DNA of 6,953 bases from an uncultured Lysobacterales bacterium (lineage in GTDB: Bacteria > Pseudomonadota > Gammaproteobacteria > Xanthomonadales > Xanthomonadaceae), in NCBI GenBank assembly GCA_946886865.1, contig CAMPJI010000110.1, positions 1 through 6,953 of the forward strand, read 5' to 3'. This document shows positions 1 to 5,962 of the stretch, piece after piece. The translations under genes and the position numbers were made by a program. The notes under the pieces were generated by a model. It was not told the origin of the DNA. It worked only from the letters and a program-made list of their open reading frames with translations, and made no database searches. The stretch's first letter is position 1, and each line of letters starts with the position of its first letter.

Positions 1-534
1 TACGAGAACGGCCGCTTCTACTTCATCGAGATGAACACCCGCATCCAGGTCGAGCACCCGGTCACCGAGATGGTCACCGGCATCGACCTGGTGCGCGAGC
101 AGCTGATGATCGCCGCCGGCCACCCGCTGGCGCTGCGCCAGGAAGACATCGTGCTGGACGGCCACGCGATCGAGTGCCGCATCAACGCCGAGGACCCGGA
201 CACCTTCATGCCCAGCCCCGGCCTGATCGCGCATTTCCACGCGCCCGGCGGCCCCGGCGTGCGCGTGGACAGCCACATCTACGAGGGCTACCGCGTCCCG
301 CCGAACTACGACTCGATGATCGGCAAGCTGATCGTGCACGGCGCCACCCGCGAGCAGGCGATCTGCCGCATGCGCGTGGCGCTCAGCGAGATGGTGGTGG
401 ACGGCATCCGGACCAACGTCCCGCTGCAGCAGCGCATCCTCTCGGATATCGGTTTCCAGCAGGGCGCGCAGAACATCCACTACCTCGAGAAGCGCCTGAA
501 GGAGCAGAAGGAGAAGTCGCTCTCGATCGTGTGA
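1..534 (+). CDS. accC: Biotin carboxylase subunit of acetyl-CoA carboxylase (3' part only)
   Basis: AccC carboxylates the biotin on AccB (BCCP) using ATP and bicarbonate, the first half-reaction of acetyl-CoA carboxylase and the committed step of cytosolic fatty-acid synthesis. The window opens inside the gene: frame 1 is open from base 1, and the 177 visible residues match about residues 279 to the end of the roughly 450-residue enzyme. The visible codon 10 is the Glu of FIEMNTR (E288 in E. coli numbering), followed by Asn12, Arg14 and the VEHP motif with Glu18. These belong to the metal/ATP and bicarbonate site of the ATP-grasp core. Arg60 in ECRINAEDP lines up with E. coli Arg338. The C-terminal domain follows, with YDSMIGKLI and NIHYLEKRL. 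The ATG at 31 is an internal Met, not the start. The end is intact, with a TGA at 532-534 and a short Lys/Glu-rich tail. accB is expected just upstream, outside the window. Identification is near certain. Confidence 0.97.
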   Translation, partial: YENGRFYFIEMNTRIQVEHPVTEMVTGIDLVREQLMIAAGHPLALRQEDIVLDGHAIECRINAEDPDTFMPSPGLIAHFHAPGGPGVRVDSHIYEGYRVPPNYDSMIGKLIVHGATREQAICRMRVALSEMVVDGIRTNVPLQQRILSDIGFQQGAQNIHYLEKRLKEQKEKSLSIV

Positions 535-559
535 GGCGGCGCTTCCCGCAGGTGCAGAA

Positions 560-636
560 GTAGCTCGGGTAAGCGCAGCGCACCCGGGGCCTTCGCGCCA
601 GACCGTTCCCGGGTGCACTCCGCTTACCCGGGCTAC
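560..636. repeat. REP-like inverted repeat between accC and prmA
   Basis: Two 29-base arms (560-588 and 608-636) are reverse complements at 26 of 29 positions, separated by a 19-base loop. The left arm begins GTAGCTCGGGTAAGCG and ends CACCCGGG; the right arm is its mirror. It lies 25 bases after the accC stop and fills most of the accC–prmA gap. There is no T-tract after the right arm, so it does not look like a simple intrinsic terminator. The size and the GTAGC(C/T)CGGGTAAGCG core resemble dispersed palindromic repeats common in xanthomonad intergenic regions (family assignment is inference). As RNA it could form a long hairpin that protects or attenuates the message between the two genes. 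Confidence 0.8.
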
Positions 637-641
637 ACAAT
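634..641 (+). promoter_or_regulatory. Weak candidate -10 element upstream of prmA
   Basis: TACACAAT lies 27 bases before the prmA ATG and begins at the foot of the REP right arm. It contains CACAAT, which matches TATAAT at four of six positions. I see no convincing -35 box. prmA may instead be read through from accC, so this is only a possibility. Confidence 0.25.
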
Positions 642-668
642 GGGCGACCCGCCACCGACGCCGCGCCC

Positions 669-1586
669 ATGCCCTTCCTCGAACTCACCCTTCCCTGCAG
701 CCAGCTCCAGCAGCCGCGCTACGAAAACGCGCTGGAAAGCGTCGGCGCGCTGTCGGTGACGCTGGCCGATGCGCACGCCGACGCGCCCGACGAGCAGGCG
801 ATCTTCGAGCCCGGCGTCGGCCAGACACCGCTGTGGGACGACATGCAGCTCACCGCGCTGTTCCCCGGCGGCACGCCGCGCGAGTTGCTGCTGCACGCGC
901 TGCAGGCCGCCGACGAGGGCATCGACTGGTCGCGCGCGGCGTTCCGCGACGTCGCCGACCAGGACTGGGAGCGCGCATGGATGGACCAGTACGTGCCGCT
1001 GCAGTTCGGCCGGCGCACCTGGATCGTGCCGTGGAACCACGACCTGCCGCCGGGCGCCGATGCCGACGATGCCGCGGTCGTGCGCCTGGACCCGGGCCTG
1101 GCGTTCGGCTCGGGCACGCACCCCACCACCGCGCTGTGCCTGCAGTGGCTCGATACGCTGGCCGACGACGGCGTGCTGGCGGGCGCGCAGGTGCTCGATT
1201 TCGGCTGCGGCTCGGGGATCCTCGCGCTGGCCGCGCTCAAGCTCGGCGCACGCGACGCCATCGGCATCGACAACGACCCGCAGGCGATCGCCGCGACGCT
1301 CGACAACGCCGAGCGCAACGGCGAGCAGGCGCGGTTGTCGGCCCACCTGCCCGACGACGCGCCGGCCGGCGCCTACCCGGTGGTCGTGGCCAACATCCTG
1401 GCCTCGGCGCTCGTGGAACTGGCCGACGTGATCGCCGCGCGCGTCGCGCCGGGCGGGTACATCGCCCTGTCGGGCATCCTGGCCGGACAGGAGGGCGAGG
1501 TCATGGCGCGCTACGCCGCGGCGTTCGACGACCTGCGCGCGGAGCAGTCCGACGACTGGATGCGCGTGACCGGCCGCCGCCGCTGA
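669..1586 (+). CDS. prmA: Ribosomal protein L11 methyltransferase
   Basis: PrmA is a cytoplasmic SAM-dependent methyltransferase that trimethylates amino groups of ribosomal protein L11. The 305 residues are close to the usual length (about 293 in E. coli). The N-terminal ~110 residues form the L11-binding region, with the typical [15 protein letters not shown] stretch at about 100-114. The family hallmark [14 protein letters not shown] is at 141-154. The SAM-binding motif [10 protein letters not shown] is at 175-183, the acidic loop IDNDPQA that holds the SAM ribose is at 200-206, and the catalytic-site NILA motif is at 242-245. The ATG at 669 is chosen because the conserved PFLELTL start follows it directly. 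No clear Shine-Dalgarno sequence precedes it. It follows accC on the same strand with a 134-base gap holding a REP palindrome. Nothing is broken or missing. Confidence 0.97.
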   Translation: MPFLELTLPCSQLQQPRYENALESVGALSVTLADAHADAPDEQAIFEPGVGQTPLWDDMQLTALFPGGTPRELLLHALQAADEGIDWSRAAFRDVADQDWERAWMDQYVPLQFGRRTWIVPWNHDLPPGADADDAAVVRLDPGLAFGSGTHPTTALCLQWLDTLADDGVLAGAQVLDFGCGSGILALAALKLGARDAIGIDNDPQAIAATLDNAERNGEQARLSAHLPDDAPAGAYPVVVANILASALVELADVIAARVAPGGYIALSGILAGQEGEVMARYAAAFDDLRAEQSDDWMRVTGRRR

Positions 1587-1599
1587 CCGGGTTGCTTGT

Positions 1600-1780
1600 T
1601 GTAGGAGCGGCTTCAGCCGCGATCACCCCTCCCAAAGACGCCCTTGACACCGCCCTTGTAGGAGCGACGTAAGTCGCGACCTCGCACCTTCGATCAGTTC
1701 GCCGGTCGCGACTTACGTCGCTCCTGCACGGAGGCGCGCGGCGCGGCTCACTCGGGTTCGCGGCTGAAGCCGCTCCTGCA
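1600..1780. repeat. Outer REP pair of a nested inverted-repeat structure
   Basis: The outer arms are 23 bases each, at 1600-1622 and 1758-1780, complementary at 22 of 23 positions. They enclose a second, different inverted pair (1657-1728). Each arm has the head TG(T/C)AGGAGCG followed by its own small palindrome GCGGCTTCAGCCGC (6-base arms), so it could fold either as two small hairpins or as one long cruciform. The left arm starts 14 bases after the prmA stop. The shape matches REP elements known from Xanthomonas, Stenotrophomonas and Pseudomonas genomes (GTAGGAGCG… heads), which are usually spread by RAYT transposases. No RAYT gene is in the window. No T-tract follows it. Confidence 0.88.
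1657..1728. repeat. Inner REP pair nested within the outer pair
   Basis: The inner arms are 25 bases each, at 1657-1681 and 1704-1728, complementary at 24 of 25 positions across a 22-base loop. They share the TG(T/C)AGGAGCG head with the outer pair but carry a different core palindrome, GCGACGTAAGTCGC. The single mismatch in this pair is at the third base (T in the left arm, C when the right arm is read in the same direction), exactly as in the outer pair. The two pairs are nearly concentric, with midpoints near 1690 and 1692. Confidence 0.88.
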
Positions 1781-1890
1781 GGGGCCTGGTCATGGCGCAT
1801 GCCCGGCTTGCGCCCGCGCGCGTCGCCATTACGCGACCCGCATCACGCCGCCGCGCGCCCCTCCCGGTCGCCGGCGTCGCACCGTCCCCT
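1781..1890. other. Intergenic stretch with no recognised gene
   Basis: This is the rest of the 318-base gap between prmA and the zinc-ribbon gene. It is very GC-rich and holds no conserved reading frame, RNA gene or further copy of the REP heads that I can see. The open frames crossing it read as Arg/Ala/Pro-rich low-complexity translations typical of shadows. The only signal I can point to is the -10-like box at its downstream edge. Confidence 0.6.
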
Positions 1891-1904
1891 TACACTCGGC
1901 GCCC
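1891..1904 (+). promoter_or_regulatory. Candidate -10 box giving a near-leaderless start for the zinc-ribbon gene
   Basis: TACACT at 1891-1896 ends only 8 bases before the ATG at 1905. If it is the -10 hexamer, transcription would begin within a base or two of the start codon, giving a leaderless or near-leaderless message. This fits the absence of any Shine-Dalgarno sequence in the GC-rich bases just upstream. The -35 region (around 1868-1873) matches the consensus poorly, so the call rests on the -10 and its position. Confidence 0.4.
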
Positions 1905-2747
1905 ATGTTCCTGCCCTGCCCGCACTGCGGTTTCCTGGTCTCACTCGCCCCGGGCGATGCGCAGGGCCAGCGCTGTCCGCGCTGCGAGCGCCCGCTGGAG
2001 GACGCCGGGGCCGTGGCCGCCGCCGATGCGACCGGCACCGTGTCACCGGACGGCGACGCCGCCGACGCGCGCGTCCACCCCTCCGGTGAAACGCCGACAT
2101 CCGGCCTCGAGCCGTCCCCCGCCGTACACGTGCGGGACCCCGCACCCGTGGATCCGGCGTCCGGCCCCACGGCCAGCCGTGCCGCCGCACCCGTCGACCC
2201 CGCGCCTGCGGGAAAGGTATCGCGTCGCGCACGGACACGCGGACCGAGCTTCACCCGCATCACGCTGCCGGGGGAGATGGACACGCTGCGCTGGCCGCTT
2301 CGCGGTGTTGCCGCGCTGCTTACGGTGCTGCTGCTGGTCCAGCTGCTGCTGGCGCAGCGGACCGAGCTGGCCACGGACGCACGCTGGCGTCCGTTGGTCG
2401 AAGCCGCCTGCGGCGTGGTCGGCTGCACGGTGCCGCCGTGGCACGACCCCGACGCGTTCAACATGCTGGATCGCAACGTGCGCCCCAAGCCCGGCCACGA
2501 TGGCGTGCTCGAAGTCACTGCCAGTTTCCGCAACGACGCGCCGTGGCCGCAGGCATGGCCCACCTTGCAGGTCGGACTGACCGATGTGGAGGGACGCGAA
2601 GTCGCGGCACGCGCGTTCACCGTCGACGAGTACCGCGGCGATGCCGACGCCGACGCGCTGCTCGCCCCGGGCCAGAGCGCCGCGGTGCGCTTCGATGTGC
2701 GCGAACCGGCGGCGCCGATCGTCGCCTTTTCCTTCGACTTCCGTTGA
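1905..2747 (+). CDS. Zinc-ribbon and DUF3426 single-pass membrane protein
   Basis: This 280-residue protein is of unknown function. It opens with a short zinc ribbon of the MJ0042 type: CPHC at residues 5-8 paired with CPRC at 24-27, the only cysteines in the cytoplasmic part. Residues ~35-115 are an Ala/Pro/Asp-rich linker, probably disordered, with the peptide APVDPA twice (80-85 and 95-100). A basic stretch (RRARTR, 107-112) precedes one hydrophobic segment at about 132-150, so the ribbon should be cytoplasmic and the C-terminal half periplasmic. That half (about 155-280) reads as DUF3426, with a Cys169/Cys174 pair in the ACGVVGC motif and the β-rich pattern LEVTASFRNDAP…WPTLQVGLTD…REVAARAFTVDEY. 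In related genomes this gene sits between prmA and fis, as here. Nothing in the sequence reveals its partner or ligand. The family call is good and the function is open. Confidence 0.87.
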   Translation: MFLPCPHCGFLVSLAPGDAQGQRCPRCERPLEDAGAVAAADATGTVSPDGDAADARVHPSGETPTSGLEPSPAVHVRDPAPVDPASGPTASRAAAPVDPAPAGKVSRRARTRGPSFTRITLPGEMDTLRWPLRGVAALLTVLLLVQLLLAQRTELATDARWRPLVEAACGVVGCTVPPWHDPDAFNMLDRNVRPKPGHDGVLEVTASFRNDAPWPQAWPTLQVGLTDVEGREVAARAFTVDEYRGDADADALLAPGQSAAVRFDVREPAAPIVAFSFDFR

Positions 2748-2797
2748 TCCGTTCGACTGAATGCGCGATGGCGGTGTCCGCTGCCGCCGGCACGCGC

Positions 2798-2803
2798 TAG
2801 ACT
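2798..2803 (+). promoter_or_regulatory. Candidate -10 box upstream of fis
   Basis: TAGACT, preceded by GC, lies 74 bases before the fis TTG. It is of the same TANACT type as the box before the DUF3426 gene. The -35 region is poor (TGTCCG at a 17-base spacing). If real, it would leave a leader of about 65-70 bases on fis. The call is weak. Confidence 0.3.
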
Positions 2804-2866
2804 CCCCGGTCCGTCGTCCCGCCGCCCGACCGTGAGCCGGCCCTTTCGACGACGGATGTTTCATAC

Positions 2867-2871
2867 GGGGA
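2867..2871 (+). promoter_or_regulatory. Shine-Dalgarno sequence that decides the fis TTG start
   Basis: GGGGA ends 6 bases before the TTG at 2878, a good spacing. In this frame there is no ATG or GTG between the upstream in-frame stop (TGA at 2833-2835) and this TTG. The nearby ATG at 2856 is in another frame. The TTG is therefore the only sensible start that keeps the N-terminus in family length. Confidence 0.6.
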
Positions 2872-2877
2872 CCGCTC

Positions 2878-3150
2878 TTGAACGCTGCTGCCGATCGCCA
2901 CGATTCCGCCCGCCCGGGCCCGCGCGTGCCCTTGCGCGACCACGTGGCCACGTCGATCCGCCGCTACCTGGGCGACCTCAACGGCTGCGGCACCGAGAAC
3001 CTCTACGAGATCGCGCTGCGCGAGCTGGAGATCCCGCTGTTCGCCGAGGTGCTCGAGCACTGCGACGGCAACCAGAGCCGCGCCGCGACGATGCTCGGCA
3101 TCCATCGCGCCACGCTGCGCAAGAAGCTGCGCGAGTACGGCCTGGCCTGA
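2878..3150 (+). CDS. fis: DNA-binding protein Fis (factor for inversion stimulation)
   Basis: Fis is a homodimeric nucleoid protein that bends DNA, activates rRNA and tRNA promoters in fast growth, and helps site-specific recombination and replication. The 90-residue product is close to the usual length (98 in E. coli). The N-terminal ~17 residues are variable, where E. coli has its Hin-activating hairpin. From residue 18 ([19 protein letters not shown]) the dimer helices follow, with [15 protein letters not shown] at 41-55. The helix-turn-helix [20 protein letters not shown] (65-84) is nearly the E. coli sequence, and GLA ends the protein. The start is a TTG with a good Shine-Dalgarno. Neighbours are a DUF3426 gene upstream and purH downstream. 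dusB, which precedes fis in enterobacteria and Pseudomonas, is absent here. Fis-like helix-turn-helix domains also end NtrC-type activators, but this is a free-standing small protein, so Fis itself is the best call. Confidence 0.94.
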   Translation: MNAAADRHDSARPGPRVPLRDHVATSIRRYLGDLNGCGTENLYEIALRELEIPLFAEVLEHCDGNQSRAATMLGIHRATLRKKLREYGLA

Positions 3151-3154
3151 AGTT

Positions 3155-3182
3155 GAGGGGCTGGAGGCGAGGGGCTGGAGGC
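3155..3182. repeat. Perfect 14-base tandem direct repeat after fis
   Basis: GAGGGGCTGGAGGC occurs twice back to back (3155-3168 and 3169-3182) without a mismatch, four bases after the fis stop. It is short, lies in non-coding sequence and has no obvious function. A slippage duplication is the simplest reading. Confidence 0.85.
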
Positions 3183-3244
3183 CGCAGAACCGGGCGGATC
3201 TTTCCCGAAGCCATGCAGCAGGGCCGCTCGACTGGGGACCCGCC

Positions 3245-3273
3245 CGGGTAAGCCGTACCGCCCCCGCTATAAT
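3245..3273 (+). promoter_or_regulatory. purH promoter
   Basis: A perfect TATAAT at 3268-3273 stands out in very GC-rich surroundings and lies 27 bases before the purH ATG. Transcription would begin near 3280, giving a leader of about 20 bases. At a 17-base spacing the -35 would fall at 3245-3250 (CGGGTA), a poor match, which suggests dependence on an activator or on other sigma contacts. The -35 region overlaps a short inverted repeat, ACCCG-CC-CGGGT at 3238-3249. Confidence 0.65.
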
Positions 3274-3275
3274 TT

Positions 3276-3293
3276 CCGGCCCCCTCGCCGGAA
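3276..3293 (+). promoter_or_regulatory. Small inverted repeat and ribosome-binding site in the purH leader
   Basis: CCGGC (3276-3280) and GCCGG (3287-3291) form a 5-base stem with a 6-base loop at the predicted transcript start. The sequence GGAA (3290-3293), 7 bases before the ATG, is a modest Shine-Dalgarno, and its first two bases lie in the stem. The repeat could be an operator half-site pair or a weak hairpin over the ribosome site. It is short enough to be chance. Confidence 0.3.
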
Positions 3294-3300
3294 CCCACGC

Positions 3301-4878
3301 ATGACCGCCTCCCTCCCGACGGTGACGATCCGCCGCGCGCTGCTGTCCGTCTCCGACAAGACCGGCCTGGTCGAACTGGCCCGCGCGCTGGCCGGCCACG
3401 GCATCGCGCTGCTGTCCACCGGCGGCACGGCCAAGGCCCTGCGCGACGCGGGCCTGGAGGTCACCGACGTCAGCGACCACACCGGCTTCCCGGAAATGAT
3501 GGACGGCCGCGTCAAGACGCTGCACCCGGTGGTGCACGGCGGCCTGCTGGGCCGCGCCGGCACCGACGAAGCGGTGATGGCCGAGCACGGCATCGCGCCG
3601 ATCGACCTGCTGGTGCTCAACCTGTACCCGTTCGAATCGGTCTCGGCCAACCCCGACAGCACGATGGACGAGATCGTCGAGAACATCGACATCGGCGGCC
3701 CGGCGATGCTGCGCTCGGCGGCCAAGAACTTCGCGCGCGTGGCCGTCGCCACCGACCCGGCGCAGTACCCGGCGCTGATCGCCGAGCTGGCCGACAACGC
3801 CGGCGCGCTCAGCGGCAAGACGCGCTTCGCACTGTCGGTGGCCGCGTTCGATCGCGTCGCCCAGTACGACGCCTGCATCAGCAACGTCCTGTCGTCGATC
3901 ACCGACGAGGGTGGGCGCGGCCTGTTCCCGGCGCAGTCCAACAGCAACTTCGTCAAGGTGATGGACCTGCGTTACGGCGAGAACCCGCACCAGCAGGGCG
4001 CGTTCTACCGCGACCTGTACCCGGTGCCCGGCACGCTGGCGACGTTCACCCAGCTGCAGGGCAAGGAGCTGAGCTTCAACAACCTGGCCGACGCCGACGC
4101 GGCATGGGAATGCGTGCGCCAGTTCGAGGCGCCGGCGTGCGTGATCGTCAAGCACGCCAACCCGTGTGGCGTGGCGATGGGCGTGGCCTGCGGCGACGCC
4201 TACGAGCTGGCCTACGCCACCGACCCGACCTCGGCCTTCGGCGGCATCATCGCGTTCAACACCACACTCGACGCCGCCACCGCGAAGGTCATCCTCGACC
4301 GCCAGTTCGTCGAGGTGCTGATCGCGCCGGACTTCGAGCCCGCCGCGCTCGACTACGCGACGAAGAAGGCCAACGTGCGCGTGCTGCGGATCCCGCACGG
4401 CGAGGGCCGCAACAACTTCGACGTCAAGCGCGTCGGTTCGGGCCTGCTGATGCAGACCAGTGACATCCGCGAGGTCGGCCGCGACGAGCTGAAGGTGGTC
4501 ACCGCGCTCGCGCCCACCGACACGCAGATGGACGACCTGCTGTTCGCCTGGCGCATCGCCAAGTTCGTGAAGTCCAACGCGATTGTCTATGCCAAGGACC
4601 AGCGCAGCATCGGCATCGGCGCGGGCCAGATGAGCCGCGTGGTCAGCGCCAAGATCGCCGCGCTCAAGGCTGAGGAGGCCGGGCTGTCGGTGCCGGGTTC
4701 GGTGATGGCGTCCGACGCGTTCTTCCCGTTCCGCGACGGCATCGACGCGGCCGCCGCTGCTGGCATCAAGGCAGTGATCCAGCCGGGCGGCTCGATGCGC
4801 GACAAGGAAGTGATCGCCGCGGCAGACGAGCACGGCATCGCGATGGTGTTCACCGGCGTGCGCCACTTCCGCCACTGA
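3301..4878 (+). CDS. purH: Bifunctional AICAR formyltransferase / IMP cyclohydrolase
   Basis: PurH carries out the last two steps of de novo purine synthesis in the cytoplasm. It formylates AICAR with 10-formyl-tetrahydrofolate, then closes the ring to IMP. Its 525 residues match the family (529 in E. coli) and both domains are complete. The N-terminal cyclohydrolase (MGS-like fold) shows [11 protein letters not shown] at 38-48, [17 protein letters not shown] at 67-83 and [14 protein letters not shown] at 131-144. The C-terminal transformylase shows [11 protein letters not shown] at 222-232, the catalytic Lys-His pair in KHANPCG at 284-290, SAFGG at 311-315, SNAIVYAKD around 425-433, and the classic RHFRH end. 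The ATG at 3301 is supported by a TATAAT promoter and a modest Shine-Dalgarno. The next gene is not purD, its usual partner, but an antiporter gene starting one base after the stop. Confidence 0.99.
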   Translation: MTASLPTVTIRRALLSVSDKTGLVELARALAGHGIALLSTGGTAKALRDAGLEVTDVSDHTGFPEMMDGRVKTLHPVVHGGLLGRAGTDEAVMAEHGIAPIDLLVLNLYPFESVSANPDSTMDEIVENIDIGGPAMLRSAAKNFARVAVATDPAQYPALIAELADNAGALSGKTRFALSVAAFDRVAQYDACISNVLSSITDEGGRGLFPAQSNSNFVKVMDLRYGENPHQQGAFYRDLYPVPGTLATFTQLQGKELSFNNLADADAAWECVRQFEAPACVIVKHANPCGVAMGVACGDAYELAYATDPTSAFGGIIAFNTTLDAATAKVILDRQFVEVLIAPDFEPAALDYATKKANVRVLRIPHGEGRNNFDVKRVGSGLLMQTSDIREVGRDELKVVTALAPTDTQMDDLLFAWRIAKFVKSNAIVYAKDQRSIGIGAGQMSRVVSAKIAALKAEEAGLSVPGSVMASDAFFPFRDGIDAAAAAGIKAVIQPGGSMRDKEVIAAADEHGIAMVFTGVRHFRH

Positions 4879-4879
4879 C

Positions 4880-5962
4880 ATGGACCCCGTCGTCGTCCTG
4901 AAGCTGGTGGCCGGCCTGGCGATGCTGCTGGGCGGCGCAGAGCTGCTGGTGCGCGGCGCCTCGCGCCTGGCGCTGCGCTGGGGGATGACGCCGCTGGTGA
5001 TCGGCCTGACGGTGGTGGCGTTCGGCACCAGCGCGCCGGAGTTCGCGATCGGCATCGGCGCGGCCATGCAGGGCGAGGCCGACATCGCGCTGGGCAACGT
5101 GGTGGGCAGCAACATCGCCAACGTGCTGCTGATCCTGGGCCTCTGCGCGCTCGTCTCGCCGCTCGTGGTGCGCCGGCAGCTGATCTGGCTGGACGTGCCG
5201 GTGATGGTGGCCGTCTCGGTCGGCGTGCTGGCGATGTCGCTGGACGGTGCACTGGGGCGGGGCGAAGGCATCGCGCTGGTGCTGATCGGCCTGGGCTATG
5301 TCGGCGGGTTGCTGTGGATGGCCCGGCGCGGCAACGGCGATGACGCCGATGCGGCCGCCGACGTGCCTGCGAACGGCGCCGATGCGCCTGCCTGGCGCCA
5401 CGTGCTGGTGCTTGTGGCCGGACTGGCGGTCCTGGTGCTGGGCTCGCAGTGGCTGGTGGATGGCGCCGTCAGCATCGCCAGCGCGATGGGCATCAGCGAG
5501 CTGGTCATCGGGCTGACCGTGGTCGCCATCGGCACGTCGCTGCCGGAGATCGCCACCAGCGTCCTGGCGGTGGTGCGCGGCGAGCGCGACATGGCCGTGG
5601 GCAACATCGTGGGCAGCAACGTGTTCAACCTGCTGTTCGTGCTGGGCGCCACGGCGGCGATCGCGCCGGACGGCATTGCCGTCGGCGCGGCCGCGGTGCG
5701 TTTCGACCTGCCGGTGATGACGGCGGTGGCGGTGGCCTGCATGCCGATCTTCTTCACCGGCCACTGCATCCAGCGCTGGGAGGGCGGCCTGTTCCTGGGC
5801 TACTACCTGGCCTACGTCGCCTACCTGCTGCTGGATGCCGCCGACCACGATGCCCTGCCCGCCTTCAGTGCGGTGATGATGGCGTTCGTCGTGCCGTTGA
5901 CGGTCATCACGCTGGCGGTGGTGACGATGCGCGCGTGGCGCGCCCGGCATCCGCGGCCCTGA
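4880..5962 (+). CDS. CaCA-family calcium/sodium antiporter (YrbG-like)
   Basis: This inner-membrane exchanger is predicted to move Ca2+ (or a similar cation) out against Na+ or H+. The 360 residues show the two inverted halves that define the family. The first has GTSAPEF (49-55) and [10 protein letters not shown] (72-81), the second GTSLPEI (218-224) and [10 protein letters not shown] (241-250). The Glu of each TS(A/L)PE and the Asn of each GSN are the known ion-binding residues, and all are present. About ten hydrophobic segments can be drawn. The halves are joined by a short, Asp/Ala-rich loop at 151-170, much shorter than the regulatory loops of eukaryotic NCX. The ATG at 4880 comes one base after the purH stop with no visible Shine-Dalgarno, so translation is probably coupled to purH. 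The last 56 bases overlap the convergent symporter gene. Closest named relative by pattern is E. coli YrbG; ion specificity cannot be read from sequence. Confidence 0.93.
   Translation: MDPVVVLKLVAGLAMLLGGAELLVRGASRLALRWGMTPLVIGLTVVAFGTSAPEFAIGIGAAMQGEADIALGNVVGSNIANVLLILGLCALVSPLVVRRQLIWLDVPVMVAVSVGVLAMSLDGALGRGEGIALVLIGLGYVGGLLWMARRGNGDDADAAADVPANGADAPAWRHVLVLVAGLAVLVLGSQWLVDGAVSIASAMGISELVIGLTVVAIGTSLPEIATSVLAVVRGERDMAVGNIVGSNVFNLLFVLGATAAIAPDGIAVGAAAVRFDLPVMTAVAVACMPIFFTGHCIQRWEGGLFLGYYLAYVAYLLLDAADHDALPAFSAVMMAFVVPLTVITLAVVTMRAWRARHPRP

Noticed and set aside
633..1346. A 237-codon - strand frame opposite prmA.
   Set aside because: It has no motifs and an Arg/Val/Gly-rich composition, and prmA on the other strand explains the sequence fully.
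1600..1780. Reading the four GTAGGAGCG-type units as a small CRISPR array.
   Set aside because: The units are in inverted, not direct, orientation, have two different cores, are themselves palindromic, and no cas gene is present.
1600..1780. Reading the REP hairpins as intrinsic terminators for prmA.
   Set aside because: No T-tract follows any of the arms. They may still affect termination or RNA stability, but the sequence does not show a standard terminator.
1792..2620. Overlapping open frames on both strands across the DUF3426 gene.
   Set aside because: Only the 1905-2747 frame has the CPHC/CPRC zinc ribbon, a hydrophobic span and a family-like C-terminus.
2832..3251. A 139-codon + strand frame over fis starting with GTG.
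   Set aside because: It is frame-shifted relative to fis and gives an Arg/Pro-rich product; the fis frame has the full helix-turn-helix.
3151..3300. A purine riboswitch or PurR operator before purH.
   Set aside because: The predicted leader is only about 20 bases, too short for a riboswitch, and I see no sequence like the PurR palindrome.
2797..5271. An 824-codon open frame on the - strand across fis, purH and the start of the antiporter.
   Set aside because: Over fis and purH it reads the same triplets in reverse, so stops would need TTA, CTA or TCA codons in those genes, which are avoided at this GC content. The translation is His/Arg/Ala/Val-rich low complexity without family motifs, while the + strand carries clear conserved genes.
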